Positions 35,227-46,346 of a stretch of DNA of 64,000 nt are shown piece after piece. Within the stretch, counting starts at the first letter, position 1. Each line of letters starts with the position of its first letter. The notes under the pieces are model-generated. The model ran no database searches. It was not told the origin of the DNA and worked only from the letters and a program-made list of their open reading frames with translations. The stretch spans positions 248,001-312,000 of the forward strand of contig JAPDRO010000011.1 in NCBI GenBank assembly GCA_030247885.1, written 5' to 3'. The position numbers and the translations under genes were made by a program. The stretch comes from Taxawa tesnikishii (nom. ined.). Lineage: Eukaryota; Ascomycota; Dothideomycetes; Dothideales.

Positions 35227-37962
35227 CTCCGGCCCTTCAGCAATACACCTCGTACCGATTTCATCCCGCAACAGATCGAGCGACGCACCACCTATACCAA
35301 GACAAACGTTCAATACGCGCCTGTCAATGCTCTCGGTTCCAGCTCCAGGCTGCGGCCAGCTTCTTGATCATCTCTGTTCTGGCCCGCCAGCAACACTTAT
35401 CATATCCCTCTCATCCGATGACAGCCGGAGCAGTGAGCTACCCATACCAATGCAGACATCGAGCACACATCCGCCTATGCTGTTGGCTAATGCCCCAAGC
35501 CTCGGGATCTCCTTCGCCACGCGGCAGATGGACCATCTTCCGGGAGGTCTTGAACTTGGACAAATTCGAAGATACTCGTTACCCATCGCACCCTACGCAT
35601 TGTTGCAATACCGCGATCACGTAGAGAGTGGCTCCTCTAATGCGCATCTACATCCTACAGCTTACGGGCCTCTTGTGTGGCGGGGCGTCTCTCCATCTGC
35701 AATTGCTCACAATCAGCCAGCAGGCGACTCGAGTCCCGCCTTTCCTGAATGCGCACAGTACGACATCCGCATATGAACTGCTTTCTGGGAAACTACCAGC
35801 ACAATACGGCTCTACGGACCATACAAAAACTGGACCCCCTTCACGGACCGTGTCGTGCCTTGCGATGAGAAGTCTGAAGATAGGCAAGAACGGGCTTGGT
35901 AAGGAGATGGACTTGGTAGTCGCATTCTCAAGGAGCCTGTGTTCTCTCGGGTGGATCAGACTGTATTCGGTTTTCTTCTGTTGGGGTGTTTTTGTACTGA
36001 CATTTGTTTGCTTTCTTTTTGCGTTCTGTTGTGCTTTATTGCTTGCGTTCTGTTTTTTGCTCTCTTGTCTGCGTTCTGCTTTGCGTATGTATGGTTTTGC
36101 GGTGTTTTGCTTTTCACGTTAGTAGTTTCAATGCTTAATGCTTAATGTCGGGTGACCCCTCTCCTTTGGGGAGGAACAGAGGCGAGAGTCACCTACAACC
36201 AACATGGTGTGCCACTCTTCGCTTGTTTTGATGTGAGTTGGGTGACCATGCATGCTCTAAATACGTTCATAGCTTGTACGTGCGCCATGATCCCTCATCA
36301 TCCATCGAAACAATACTATTGAACCACTATGGCGAGCTGGCAGGAGTAATTGTCGCTGAAAATTAGGCTCAATACTAAGAGTATGGCGACTACACCAGCA
36401 CGTCCCTGTCTCAAAGGTATGTTGCAAGCGAAGCATTCAGCCCTTATAAACCTATTAGTTAGAAGTATTCATTCCTAAGCGATCAGTGTCTGTACGATAG
36501 CCACGCAAATACTGATTGACCCTTCGACTATGGCGACGATCATATTAGGATTAGATGCCAGTTGCCCTATCATAAATGCAGCCTTCAGACGACGTCGTTG
36601 AATCTTCTGCATGGGGGCAAGATGGTGTGGCCACAGATGATACATTTAGACGATATGATTGCAAGGCCAAGTACCAAAGACATGAGAGTAATCCCTAGCA
36701 GAGCCATTATCGAGCATGTCAGAGGTAGAAGAGTGGCCTCGGTGCCGGAACTATACATGGAGTACAGTACAGTAGAGTGCAGCCAAGCTGCTAGAGCCAG
36801 GAGAACACATGTGGAACACGGGCTTCGGATGATGGTACAGTGTGAGAGTTTGAGTTCGGTTCGTCGTTCAGGCACGATGCGTAGCGCCGGGTACGGGCGG
36901 CATGCTGGCGTGCTGGAACGGCGCGGCAATCGGGATTCCCACGATATGGACGTTTCATCCGTCGACTTGCTAAAGCGTGGAGGAAGACATTGACTGCTCA
37001 CGAGCGCTCCGAGAGATCGAGAGCATGACGAAACACGCACTTGAATGCGAGATGTCCCGGTTAGAGAAGGCTGGGATGGCGTTCGTGTATGCCTACAGGG
37101 ATAGTTCTGGAAGCATGACCTGCATGAACGCGCCGGAAGCGTGGTAAGCAGGCTGATTGGCTTGCGGGCGACACAGAACCGTTCGGGCATGAACCGAAAA
37201 ACAGAGACGTCTCACACACCATCTCTGTCAGTAGAACATCATCTCGTCGTGCGTTTGACAGGCAATCTCCACTGCCGCCAATGTCGTTACATGAACCTCG
37301 CGCCCGCCTCTGACGCCCCGCATCCGTGACGATGGACAAAGTCAGCATCAGCATCAGCATCAGCATCAGCATCAGCGGAGCGTCCGCGCGCAGACGTGGG
37401 CACAGAGATGCAGGGATCTCCTCGGCAAAGGAGAGACCGGAGGCCCATCAATGCGTTGGCAGCAGAGATTCGATGCGTGCCCAACCATCCTCACCGCTGT
37501 CTTGACTTGCCTTCCGTTCGCCTTGATCCAAACGTGCGCTGCTGGTCCCGGTTTGCCATAGCAGCGACAGGGAAGGGACAGAGAAGAGTTTCTGCGTCGC
37601 ATTGCACGCTTTTGGCGCGGTACAGAACAGCAGTAACACAAGCGTCGAGCCTCCCTCCTGGATAGCAGCAGTAATATGGATGCAAAGAGCCTACAGCAAA
37701 TTGCTTTCCCTTCACCGTTGCATCTGCTCTTGTCCAGGCCTTGTCCAGTGGCACACAAGCCAACGGCCTCTCAAAGTCCCTGGACTTCTTCTTGTTCTTC
37801 TTCCCCATCGCTGCCCCTCGACCGTTGCAGGAACGCCTGGCATTGCGCCTTCCACCTGCAACTCACCGGCACTGGCTGGTGACGACGACTGCAGCTTGCC
37901 AACGCATCAGTCAATCAACTACAACTAATTGACTGCCACCTCTCCCGATTGTGCGCATAGTA
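35227..37962. other. Gene-poor stretch
   Basis: Fragments RTTYTKTNVQYAPVNALG (35282-35335) and ATHTNADIEHTSAYAVG (~35411-35475) look like further decayed copies of the motif seen at 34.2 kb. A small hairpin (GGTGAC 36151-36156 with GTCACC 36188-36193) lies downstream. A minus-strand open frame 36585-37190 has a hydrophobic C-terminal part but no family I recognise. A CAGCAT repeat lies at 37342-37375. Confidence 0.4.
37342..37375. repeat. (CAGCAT)n hexanucleotide repeat
   Basis: Five to six units in tandem. Confidence 0.88.
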
Positions 37963-40900
37963 ATGAACAGCAGACCTCCGCGCGCGTCATCACCGAACAC
38001 TAATTATACGGCTTCCGAGGTGCTTCAGGTGCGTTTGGTCCGCTCTCGCTTCGCGCTTTGATGCTTCCCAGCCTCCTCCGCCTTGACCACGACTGCCACT
38101 CGCCCTGCCACAATTATCTACCAGCCTCCCTTTGCAGAACCTTGTTTGCACCTTTTCGTAGTAGTCCGCCATGGAGAACCACTCTAGCCCACTTTCAGTG
38201 CCATTGTCTAGTTTCTTCGCATTCCTCACCGTCGCTTATCGCAACGCCCATCGGAAGGCTAACCACCGTTACAGCTTTCACCACGCTGCTGAAGCAGCAC
38301 CGGTATAGGCGGTTGCTATCGTCGCGCGTGTTAGACCTCTCCCACGTGCGTGTCGCGCGAGGTCGTCGCATTGACGTCGCAGGTTCCCTCGCACTCCATC
38401 AACCTGTCACGCCCACGCCCACGCGCCCAAAGTAACGATACCCACGACGCCTACGAAAACTTCACGACTTCCCTACAGCAGCGCCAGCAGCAAGCGCACG
38501 CCTACCTGCACGCGACTCAAGATATCTCGCGCCCGTCGAGCTCGTCAGGCAGCGTCCCTCACACTCTCCGTCGCACCCCGAGATTCGACGAACCGCGTCG
38601 AGCGCGTCAACGATCGGCTTCGCTTGACTCCCTCACTCGCGCGCAAGGAGATCCTTCAGCTGGTGCCGAACCCGCTTCACCCTCACGCCGCGCAACCTCC
38701 GCTCACCCACAAGGTCGCACTCCACATCCCGCTCTCCGCATCTCGCGTCGCACTGCATCGGCCATCCTATATGCGCTTGAGGAAGCCATAAGGACACCAT
38801 ACCCCTTCACACCAGACTTGGTCGAGGAGAACGCGCAGATGTCAGATCTCGGGGGTGGGGGCAACGGACGCGGATCCAATGGCGGCGCAAGAGCCGCTGC
38901 CGGCCCGGTGCCGGTTCCACAGTCGTCTACTGGAGGACTTCGAACACCAAGAGACATTATGAAAGATCGCGAAGCTCGAGAAGCAAGAAGACTCGCCGAG
39001 GCGGAACAAGTACAGGCACAAGCAAGAAGGCAACAGGAGGAGGAAAGGCGAAGGTCTGCGGAAAGACGGGCCGCTGCTGCTGGCGTTGCCGGTTCGACGA
39101 GGGACAGCGGTGGAAGTCAGAGGAGGAGTCAGGCAAGTGCCGGAGCACCACCCCAACAGACACCGGCAAGGCAAGGGGAACGGCTGAGTGGAGGTGGCAG
39201 GCCTGCTTCAGGCACTCAACAGGTGGACCCATCACTTGTCATCGGACAATCACAGTCCGAACCTCGAGTATCCTCATCACGCACAAGGGGCGCAACGGTT
39301 TCGCAGGCACAGCCACAACCACGAGTCGCTACGGAACCGGCAACAGCACGTCGGTCCCAGCCAACGCAACCTGGACTGCGACCAGTGTCAGCAGCCGCAA
39401 GCACCACCCAAGCTGCCGCTGGCTCGTCAGCAGTACCGCAACGTGATGGTGGAGCCGAACAACCGCAGCAACGAAGTAACGTTTCATCGTTCCCCCATGC
39501 CTTCGAGCGCTGGGAGCAACTATCATCGCATTGGGAGGGGTTGACCTCGTACTGGCTGCACAAACTCGAATCCAACCAAAGCGAAATCGGCCGGAACATC
39601 CCCTCAGCATCCGCAATGTCCCGCCAAATAACCGACCTTTCGGCCGCTGGTGCCAACCTCTTTCATGCAGTCGTCGAACTCCAACGACTACGAGCAAGCT
39701 CCGAACGCAAGTTTCAACGGTGGTTCTTCGAGACGAGAACAGAACAGGAACGTGCCAGGGAATTACAGGGCGAATTGGAGCAGCTGTTGCAGGCCGAACG
39801 AGCCGGAAGGATCGAGGCTGAGGCTAGTAGGACCAGAGCTGAGCAGGAAAAGCGCAACGCCGAAAGGATGGTTGGCGAAATGAGAAGAGAACTAGCCATC
39901 AGCAAAGACGAAGCTCGCCGTGCCTGGGAAGAACTTGGCAGGAGAGAACAAGAAGAAAGAGATCGCACGACAAGTCTGAGGGAAGGAATGCCTACCGTCG
40001 TTGGTGGCGTGCAAGTCGTTCCCATGCACACCGGCGCTGGTCTCAGCCGGCAAGATAGCGAAAGCCAACGGCCCACTACGAGAGAGGGAGCTCAATACCC
40101 GGCTGCCCCAAGCGCTGGACAAGGTCAAGATCCACCGTATTACGAAGAAGGCCAGTCTCCTACTGATACGGACCCTTTCACTGAGAGTGGCCACAGAGGG
40201 CCTGGTCCTGTACTACACCACGAGCCTGACATGCCTTCGCTTGCAGCCGGCACGTATCAGCCATACCCACTGGGCAGCACACCGGCAACAACATCAGCCT
40301 CCGTTCAAACAGCCATTCCACCGGCGCAGCAACAGCAATCGGAAGACCAACCATATGTGCCACAACAACCTACCCGCGCCGCACCGATCCCCACCGCAGT
40401 GCAGCAAGCGATTCCGTCAAGCCAACAACAGCCACCGATGTCCCAAGCGGCGGGGCAGCCGACTTTTACCAGCAACCGCCCGAGCAGACATTCCTCCACT
40501 CCCGTGAATCATCAACCTCGGCGCCCGGTCCCGAGCAGCCAGCAACGTCCCAGCCGCAAGAGCTGCGCTCAGAACCCTCCTACGTTTCGACCACCAGCGA
40601 AGGTGAGACCGAGGAGGAGATTGACAGCTCCGGCAACCTCCGCCGCGACGCGCAGGGCAGACCAATCGTCTTCCATCCCTCCGTAACCCGGCGTCAGGGC
40701 GCACGGAGTGAGGAAAGCGACGACTACGATGTCGAAGCCGACGTTGCACGTGAACACGAACTCGCCGCCAGATACGGCGCCAGTCCTCAGCGGCTGGTGC
40801 CTGCGACGAGCGCAGAGGCCATGGCTGGGTATCCCGTCTCTTCCGGCGCGGCCGGCACGCAAGCCGGTCCTGGGTACAGTTATGGATCGAGACCGAGTTA

Positions 40901-41015
40901 TAGCGGCGAGGGATACAGTGGGTGGGAGGCGGTGCAGACGACCAGACACCATCATCCTACACGATTGAGCGACGTTTTGGAGGAAGATGAACGTAGTAGG
41001 ACTACGGGCGACTGA
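37963..41015 (+). CDS. Uncharacterised coiled-coil protein, one frame break
   Basis: Exon 1 37963-38028 (MNSRPPRASSPNTNYTASEV, ending LQ), long intron 38029-38382 (GTGCGT...CGCAG), exon 2 38383-41015 continuing VPSHSINLSRPRPRAQS in the same phase. An ATG start for exon 2 alone does not exist, which supports the two-exon model. Layout: disordered Ser/Arg/Gln-rich N-terminus, a conserved-looking helical block FERWEQLSSHWEGLTSYWLH and QITDLSAAGANLFHAVVEL, then a charged coiled coil (RASSERKFQRWFFETRTEQE; EEAERAG-type heptads), a Gln/Pro-rich stretch and a C-terminal acidic/Gly/Tyr part (GETEEEIDSSGNLRRDAQGR). One base is missing, best placed in the G4 run 40452-40455; with it, 899 residues. Function unknown; not a named domain to me. 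Confidence 0.78.
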
Positions 41016-42297
41016 GCGATGCAGGCTGGGTGAATATGGTGTTGCCGCTTACGGACCGCTTCATTGGACGTATCCAGGTCTTGAGCTGCGCCGCTCCCGA
41101 ACTTAGAGAACGACAACATGTCGTCACCGACAAGAGACAAGCGCTTTTCATCCCTCCATCGCCACTCCACAGCACACTCGGGCGCGTATCCATTAGGGCA
41201 CGCGGTCCCCTTTTTCGTATTTTTCCCATCTCTGTACTATTCTCAGCATGGCGCAACAGGCGCTCTCTCTGGACTGCTCTTGGTTTTCTGGATATGGATG
41301 GCGCGTGGGTGGCCGGTCGGATGACGGGTGGAGGATGGGATTGTCGAAGATTCTACACTTCTTACTGTAATGCAATGCATGGCGCCGGCGTCAACATGCG
41401 AGTGTGACGCGGGAAAAAGTGTGCATCTTGGATGATGGATGGTGTTTGCCCTTGTGCGAGGAGTTTTGAGGAAGGGAGGGAGGGTGAGGGGCGAAGGATG
41501 GGATGGGCGATGCTGGATACTGGGTGTTGTTGTTCTGTACACGATTTGAGGGGGAAGGGGCATGCCATGTATTTAATGCGAAGGGTCTGAGGCGTAGTTG
41601 GTCGCCATCAGACGGTAATTAATTATCGAGGGCTGTGAGAGCAGCATTTTTTGCCTGTTGAATCTTTTGCGAAAGACGTCCTCTGCGCTTCCTTTTGCGT
41701 ACTCGATCCTCTACTATCCAAACGTTCGCTTGTGGAAAGGTGGTGCTTGTGGCGCTTCGTACCAAGATCTCTCGCTTGTACCAAGATGCACGACGGGGGA
41801 TTGTGGATAGTAAGCTGCATACGTGGGATCGAGTGCTGTGAGGGTTGTGGTCGGATTTCATCTACTCTGAGGATTGAACCGGGGCTGGCTTTGTGGCTGC
41901 CACGAGTTCTGCTGCGGCTAATCTCACCAGGCTAACAGTCGCAGGAACAGGAGGAGATCACGGCACGCCTTAGAACGATCCTTTTCCTGGAGAGTGGAGA
42001 CGAGCGACTGCTTACACGGCTCTCGAGCGTTCAGTTTCAGAGTTGCTCTTGCTGTCAGCCAGAGGCTAAGGATGGGCCAGAGTAATGCTGTTGTATGTTG
42101 ATGAGGTGGACGAGCATCACGGCAAGTTGCTCTATTCATCTGCTTATCGTACGGGCTATCAGATGCTCACGCATCATTGTCCACGGAGATGGTTGAAGCT
42201 GCCCGGAAATAAAGAGGATCGTGACCAAACAGGACGCGGACGGCGTGTTATGCTATCAGTCTGACAGCGGGTTCTAGCCACGAGCGATGCAACGTTA
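41016..42297. other. Gene-free stretch
   Basis: 3' flank of the coiled-coil gene. A minus-strand frame near 41619-41861 (RRGRLSQKIQQAKNAA) has no partner exons I can support. Nothing else recognised. Confidence 0.45.
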
Positions 42298-42665
42298 TCA
42301 CCCCTTCTGAAATATTACCCTCGCTCCGCGCAAGCCAGCCACGATTCGGTTGTCAGTCGCCCCGGCGGGGTCGAACGGCACGGCGCACCCCACGATCCCT
42401 CCATCCTCATGCTTCCCACAATCTGTCTGAAACGTCCTCGTCTTTGGAGAAAGTATCCCGCTCCAACTAGGCGTCGATGGAAGCACGTCGGCAAGTCGTT
42501 ATACCGGATATCGGCACGAATCATCGCTCGTGAGTTGCCCAATCCGGCCTGGTAGAGAATCATGGGCAGGACCGAAGGTTGGATCGATTGCCCAAAATCC
42601 CCGGTGGAGGAGATCTGCTGGGCCGGTGAGCCAAAATCTCGCAACATCGGCGCTGCTCTATCCAC
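42298..42665 (-). CDS. Hypothetical protein fragment with one probable frame break
   Basis: Two overlapping minus-strand frames join smoothly if one base is added near plus 42490 (TTGCCGACG): VLPMILYQAGLGNSRAMIRA then DIRYNDLP, followed by DVLPSTPSWSGILSPKTRTF, CGKHEDGGIVGCAVPFDPAG and a stop at 42298. The joined text looks coding rather than random and matches the indel pattern of the real genes nearby. No start codon or upstream exon is certain; the frame before it (42675-42923, Cys-rich) might belong. No family recognised. Confidence 0.35.
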
Positions 42666-42923
42666 TTCAGCCGCTCAAGCAGAGGACCAGAGGTTGCAGT
42701 TTACGCGTCCAGAGTTCAAATCTCGCCGGAGATCGCGAGGGAACCACAATGCCGGGACGTGCAATTTACTTTTCGTCCTTGCAGTGACACATGCAGGACA
42801 AATACCTCCAGCATTAGCCTGGAAGGGCATGCATGCAGCTCCGATACACTGGATATGAAGCATCTCTAGGAGCGTTTCACCATCTGGCGGTCGACGGTTA
42901 AGTCGTGAGTCTGGTGCATGCAC

Positions 42924-43621
42924 CCCAGACGTGCAAATGCCTGAAGAGTCAAGACTGAGGAGAGTGAGCGAGGGACACAGGGCCCAAAACCCATCCCTGC
43001 AGATCGTGTCTGTCCGTGCCCCTTACCGCCAATCGTCATCAACAATAACCCGATCAACTATAGACGCCTCCAGGTTACTTGTTCCTAGGTCGGAGGCTCA
43101 GATTGTGCCCTGCAGTGAAACCCAGATTCCTTCTTGATGTTCGTATCTCCGGGCGAAGGCATAGCGAATTTAGAAAGTGACCGATGACTGCTGACCACGG
43201 AGCAGCTCACTGTTTTCTTACTTCCCCTCCCGGATCTTGGGAACGTGGCCGGCCGTGCTACCTACAACACTTGGAAATCGATCACAGCGTTCTCTGCGTC
43301 ACCCGAAACTCATCATCCTTGCCGCCAGAGCAGCGTATGAGCGCAGGTCTCCAGCTCACTCGGTTCCTCTCGCCCTGATCAGCACAGCTTGCCTTGTAGG
43401 AGCCGGCATTCACCCTAAAGTCTAGTTCACATATTGACCAGCGATCGTCTTACTCCATTCGCCCGCGGCACTCTTTCACTGTCTGACCCTCCACTGAATC
43501 TAAGACTATCGCCGCTTTAACAAGCTCTGGCCTCCGGACACTTACTCGAGCAATATCTAGGTCGCTGTTCCCCACGTTGTTGGTCTAGGACTCCGGACCA
43601 AAGCGAAAGACAACTGCCAAC
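42924..43621. other. Intergenic / 5' flank of GPCR
   Basis: Contains the probable 5' leader of the GPCR gene. No other gene seen. Confidence 0.5.
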
Positions 43622-44974
43622 ATGGTGGTCGAATCCCCCAAAGCAACAGCATCCCCAAACTCACCATTCTTCCCATACCCATACAGCCTGTGGCCTCTGC
43701 CTCCGGATCTCAAACGCGGTCTCATAGCGCCAGGACTCTTGGGCCTGCTCTCAGCCACATCGACGCTGGGAGTACTCACGTTCATAGTATGGCGCTTCTT
43801 CAAATGGCGATCACACTACAGAACCTACATCGGCTACAACCAATACGTGGTGCTGGTCATGAACCTACTGCTTGCGGAGCTGGCACAGGGCATATCTTTC
43901 CTATACTCTTTCCACTGGATTGCTCAGAACGGCATCTTTGCTCCCACTAGGACATGCTTCGCTCAAGGAATGCTCCTCCACCTGGGTGATGTAGCCTCTG
44001 GCTTCTTCGTCCTAGCCATAGCCCTCCACACCTTCTACAGTGCTGTGAAGGGCGCACGCGTATCTTACGCGACATTTGTCTGCTCTGTCATCGGTATATG
44101 GATCCTTACACTCGTCTTGACCTTCATCGGTCCCATCCAACACCGCGAGCACTACTTCGTGCGCGCCGGTGCCTGGTGCTGGGTATCCCCGGAGTATGAA
44201 AAGGAGCGGCTGGTACTGCACTATATATGGATCTTCCTGGACCAGTTCGGCACAATCATCATCTACGCCATGATCCTGCTGCATCTTCGGCGCACCATGT
44301 CGATGATCCAGCCGGCGGCAGCGACCTCCTCCACCTACGCCAAGGTCGACCGCGCGACCAAGATCATGGTCGTCTATCCGTTCTCTTATATCCTCCTCAC
44401 CCTCCCACTCAGCGCGGGTCGCATGTGGAGTATGGCCCACGACGGCGCGAACCTGCCAGACGCCTATGCATGCGTTGCCGGCGCTCTGCTCGGCAGCTGC
44501 GGTTGGGTCGACGCTATGCTGTACACCTTGACGCGTCGTTCACTGCTGAAGAACAGCATGCCGGGCTCTGACGGTGCACAGAGCGGCGGCAACGGCTCCC
44601 ACAAGTCCACTGGCCAGAAATCTAGCTGGGAGCTCGAGGAAGTCAACTTCGGCATCACGCAGACCCGGACAGTCACCGTTACAGATCACAGAGTGTCGTC
44701 GGACGCAGCGTTCGTGGAGGAAGAACGCGGAAGGAACACTTTGGACCAGAAGAGTAAGCGCGGCGTCAGTCCCACGGGCAGTTTGGATCCCATTATTTCG
44801 GGCAGAGGCATCGGCATGCCGCCGTCTGCGGCCGCGAAGACGGGGACTACGGTCGAGGTCACTGCTGAACCGGCCGTCGAGGACGATGCGAGAAGTAGCG
44901 CGAGCTCGGATTCCATCACCGTGTATCCGAACAGGGAGTACCGTGCGCGAGGCTCGACACGGGTACATTGGTGA
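43622..44974 (+). CDS. Seven-transmembrane GPCR, Git3/CrlA-like
   Basis: Single exon, 450 residues, no break. Start MVVESPKATASPNSPFF. About seven hydrophobic helices occupy residues ~30-300: GLLGLLSATSTLGVLTFIVW, YNQYVVLVMNLLLAELAQGI, LGDVASGFFVLAIALHTFY, FVCSVIGIWILTLVLTFIG, then WIFLDQFGTIIIYAMILL and two more near VYPFSYILLTLPL and AGALLGSCGWVDAMLYTLT. The motif RAGAWCWVSPEYEKERLVLH before helix 5 is characteristic of fungal cAMP-receptor-like/Git3-type GPCRs. A long Ser/Thr-rich cytoplasmic tail follows with TQTRTVTVTDHRVSSD. Such receptors couple to heterotrimeric G proteins in nutrient or carbon sensing; the ligand is unknown. Convergent with VMA22. Confidence 0.9.
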   Translation: MVVESPKATASPNSPFFPYPYSLWPLPPDLKRGLIAPGLLGLLSATSTLGVLTFIVWRFFKWRSHYRTYIGYNQYVVLVMNLLLAELAQGISFLYSFHWIAQNGIFAPTRTCFAQGMLLHLGDVASGFFVLAIALHTFYSAVKGARVSYATFVCSVIGIWILTLVLTFIGPIQHREHYFVRAGAWCWVSPEYEKERLVLHYIWIFLDQFGTIIIYAMILLHLRRTMSMIQPAAATSSTYAKVDRATKIMVVYPFSYILLTLPLSAGRMWSMAHDGANLPDAYACVAGALLGSCGWVDAMLYTLTRRSLLKNSMPGSDGAQSGGNGSHKSTGQKSSWELEEVNFGITQTRTVTVTDHRVSSDAAFVEEERGRNTLDQKSKRGVSPTGSLDPIISGRGIGMPPSAAAKTGTTVEVTAEPAVEDDARSSASSDSITVYPNREYRARGSTRVHW

Positions 44975-45401
44975 TTGTGCCAGCGGAGGTGCGGCAGACA
45001 TGCCATTATTTCCTCTCTCTCTTTTTTTATATAATACCCTTGTGTCTTCTTGTGTTGCGTTGCGTTGGTTGATTGGTTGGTGAGACTGGAAAAGCGCGGC
45101 CCCGGTCGTTGGGAACGATACCCTTGGCTTGCATGAGATTTCAACAGCGATTTTTTGTTAGGTTGGAAACAGGTTTTCTCTAAGCGTTTGAGGAGGGGAC
45201 ACGAGATTGCCATGGCGTGACGCCTCGAGATGAGCACACATCCAGCTCAAAAATGGATAGAGGAGCGTGAACTGCTCACCACATTTTTACCATCAGATAA
45301 ACAATTTCCTCAGCTTTGCATCACTTTGCTCTCGAAATACTTCTACTGCGTTATCCTGCTCGCCGCTCTCAGAGATCGAATCGCCACCTTCCCTCTCTCT
45401 C
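44975..45401. other. Convergent 3' flanks of GPCR and VMA22
   Basis: 427 bp, T-rich near 45020; no gene seen. Confidence 0.5.
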
Positions 45402-46155
45402 TCATTCGGATACTCTGGATCTCTTCTCCGCCTTGCGGATCTCCTTCCTGAGCTTCCTTATTTCCGTCTCGACCTCACGCATCCCTCGCGCAGCATTTAC
45501 CGCTTCGGGGACAGGATCCTCGATGGCCGATACAAATGACCTCTGACAGCTGCGCAGGGCGGGAGGGACCAGAATGCCGAACCACTGTAGCGGATCCCTC
45601 GGCTTCTTTGGTTCTGCTGCGACCTCTGGCGCGTCGTCCGGTGATCCTGATGCCGAGGCTGTCTCGTCCGAGTCGTTAGCTGGTGGCGGTGTCGATGGAG
45701 GAGTCGGCTGCTGTTGCTGCGGCTCCGTGGAGGTGGTCTTTTGGACTCCCCTTGGCTGCGGGTATTGTGGTGGGTTCCGGTTGTCCGACGTTGGCTTGCG
45801 GTTTGAGTACGGAGATGGTGTACTGTCCGTTCTCTGTAGATTGGATAGACGCCAGGCGGGTGGCTTGCATGCGCTCATCGTAGTAGTCTTGACCGTACCT
45901 GGCACGTGACGGGGACTTGAAGTTCGCCTGTGCTATAGAGAAGAATGCCTACTATGTGGTGAGTCTCGCTTTTGAGCGGATTTGAACGGGGAAGGTTTTG
46001 TTGTAACCTACAGATGAGGTATGTTTGGATAGCTGCTTCTGCGCTTGGTCGTATCGGTCGAGCAGTTGTAGATGCTTCTCCCATAGGTTGTCTAGACGGT
46101 CCTTGAGCGCTTTGACTTCAATGGTTTGCTCATCGTTGTGAACAAAGTCCTCCAT
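45402..46155 (-). CDS. VMA22: VMA22/CCDC115-like V-ATPase assembly factor, one frame break
   Basis: Exon 1 46155-46012 (MEDFVHNDEQTIEVKALKDR), intron 45949-46011, exon 2 45948-45402. Splicing at CATAGTAG joins KHTSS to AFFSIAQANFKSPS and RYGQDYYDERMQATR, the recognised Vma22 layout: an N-terminal helical LDNLWEKHLQLLDRYDQAQ, a Pro/Thr-rich middle, then DPLQWFGILVPPALRSCQRS and a C-terminal coiled coil (EVETEIRKLRKEIRKAEK). Role: ER assembly of the V0 sector of the vacuolar ATPase (known in yeast). Here the sequence has one base too many in an A4 run (CCAAAAGACC, plus ~45740); removing it gives 229 residues exactly. Divergent from the next gene by only 191 bp. Confidence 0.88.
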
Positions 46156-46346
46156 AGTCCGTGATTGCGGCTAATGTATTTTGATGTTGGCGAACGTATT
46201 GCATGCTCTAAAGTAGATGTACAGACAGCGCGAGTGAGGAGGCGTGCAGGCTTGGCAGGCTTCTCCGCTCCACATCTCAGCATCATACCATGTCCCATAC
46301 TCTCCGACCTTACAAATGTTATAACTATATACCCGCTCCGCCCACA

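Noticed and set aside
36151-36193. Hairpin as structured ncRNA
   Set aside because: The stem is short with a bulge, with no promoter or conserved RNA motif; noted only in the regional entry.
41866-41940. tRNA-like T-loop (GGTTCAATCC on the minus strand)
   Set aside because: The T-stem does not pair (CCCGG against CTCAG) and no acceptor or D-arm can be built.
42706-42735. tRNA-like B box (GTTCAAATCT)
   Set aside because: Only three of five T-stem pairs form and there is no D-arm upstream.
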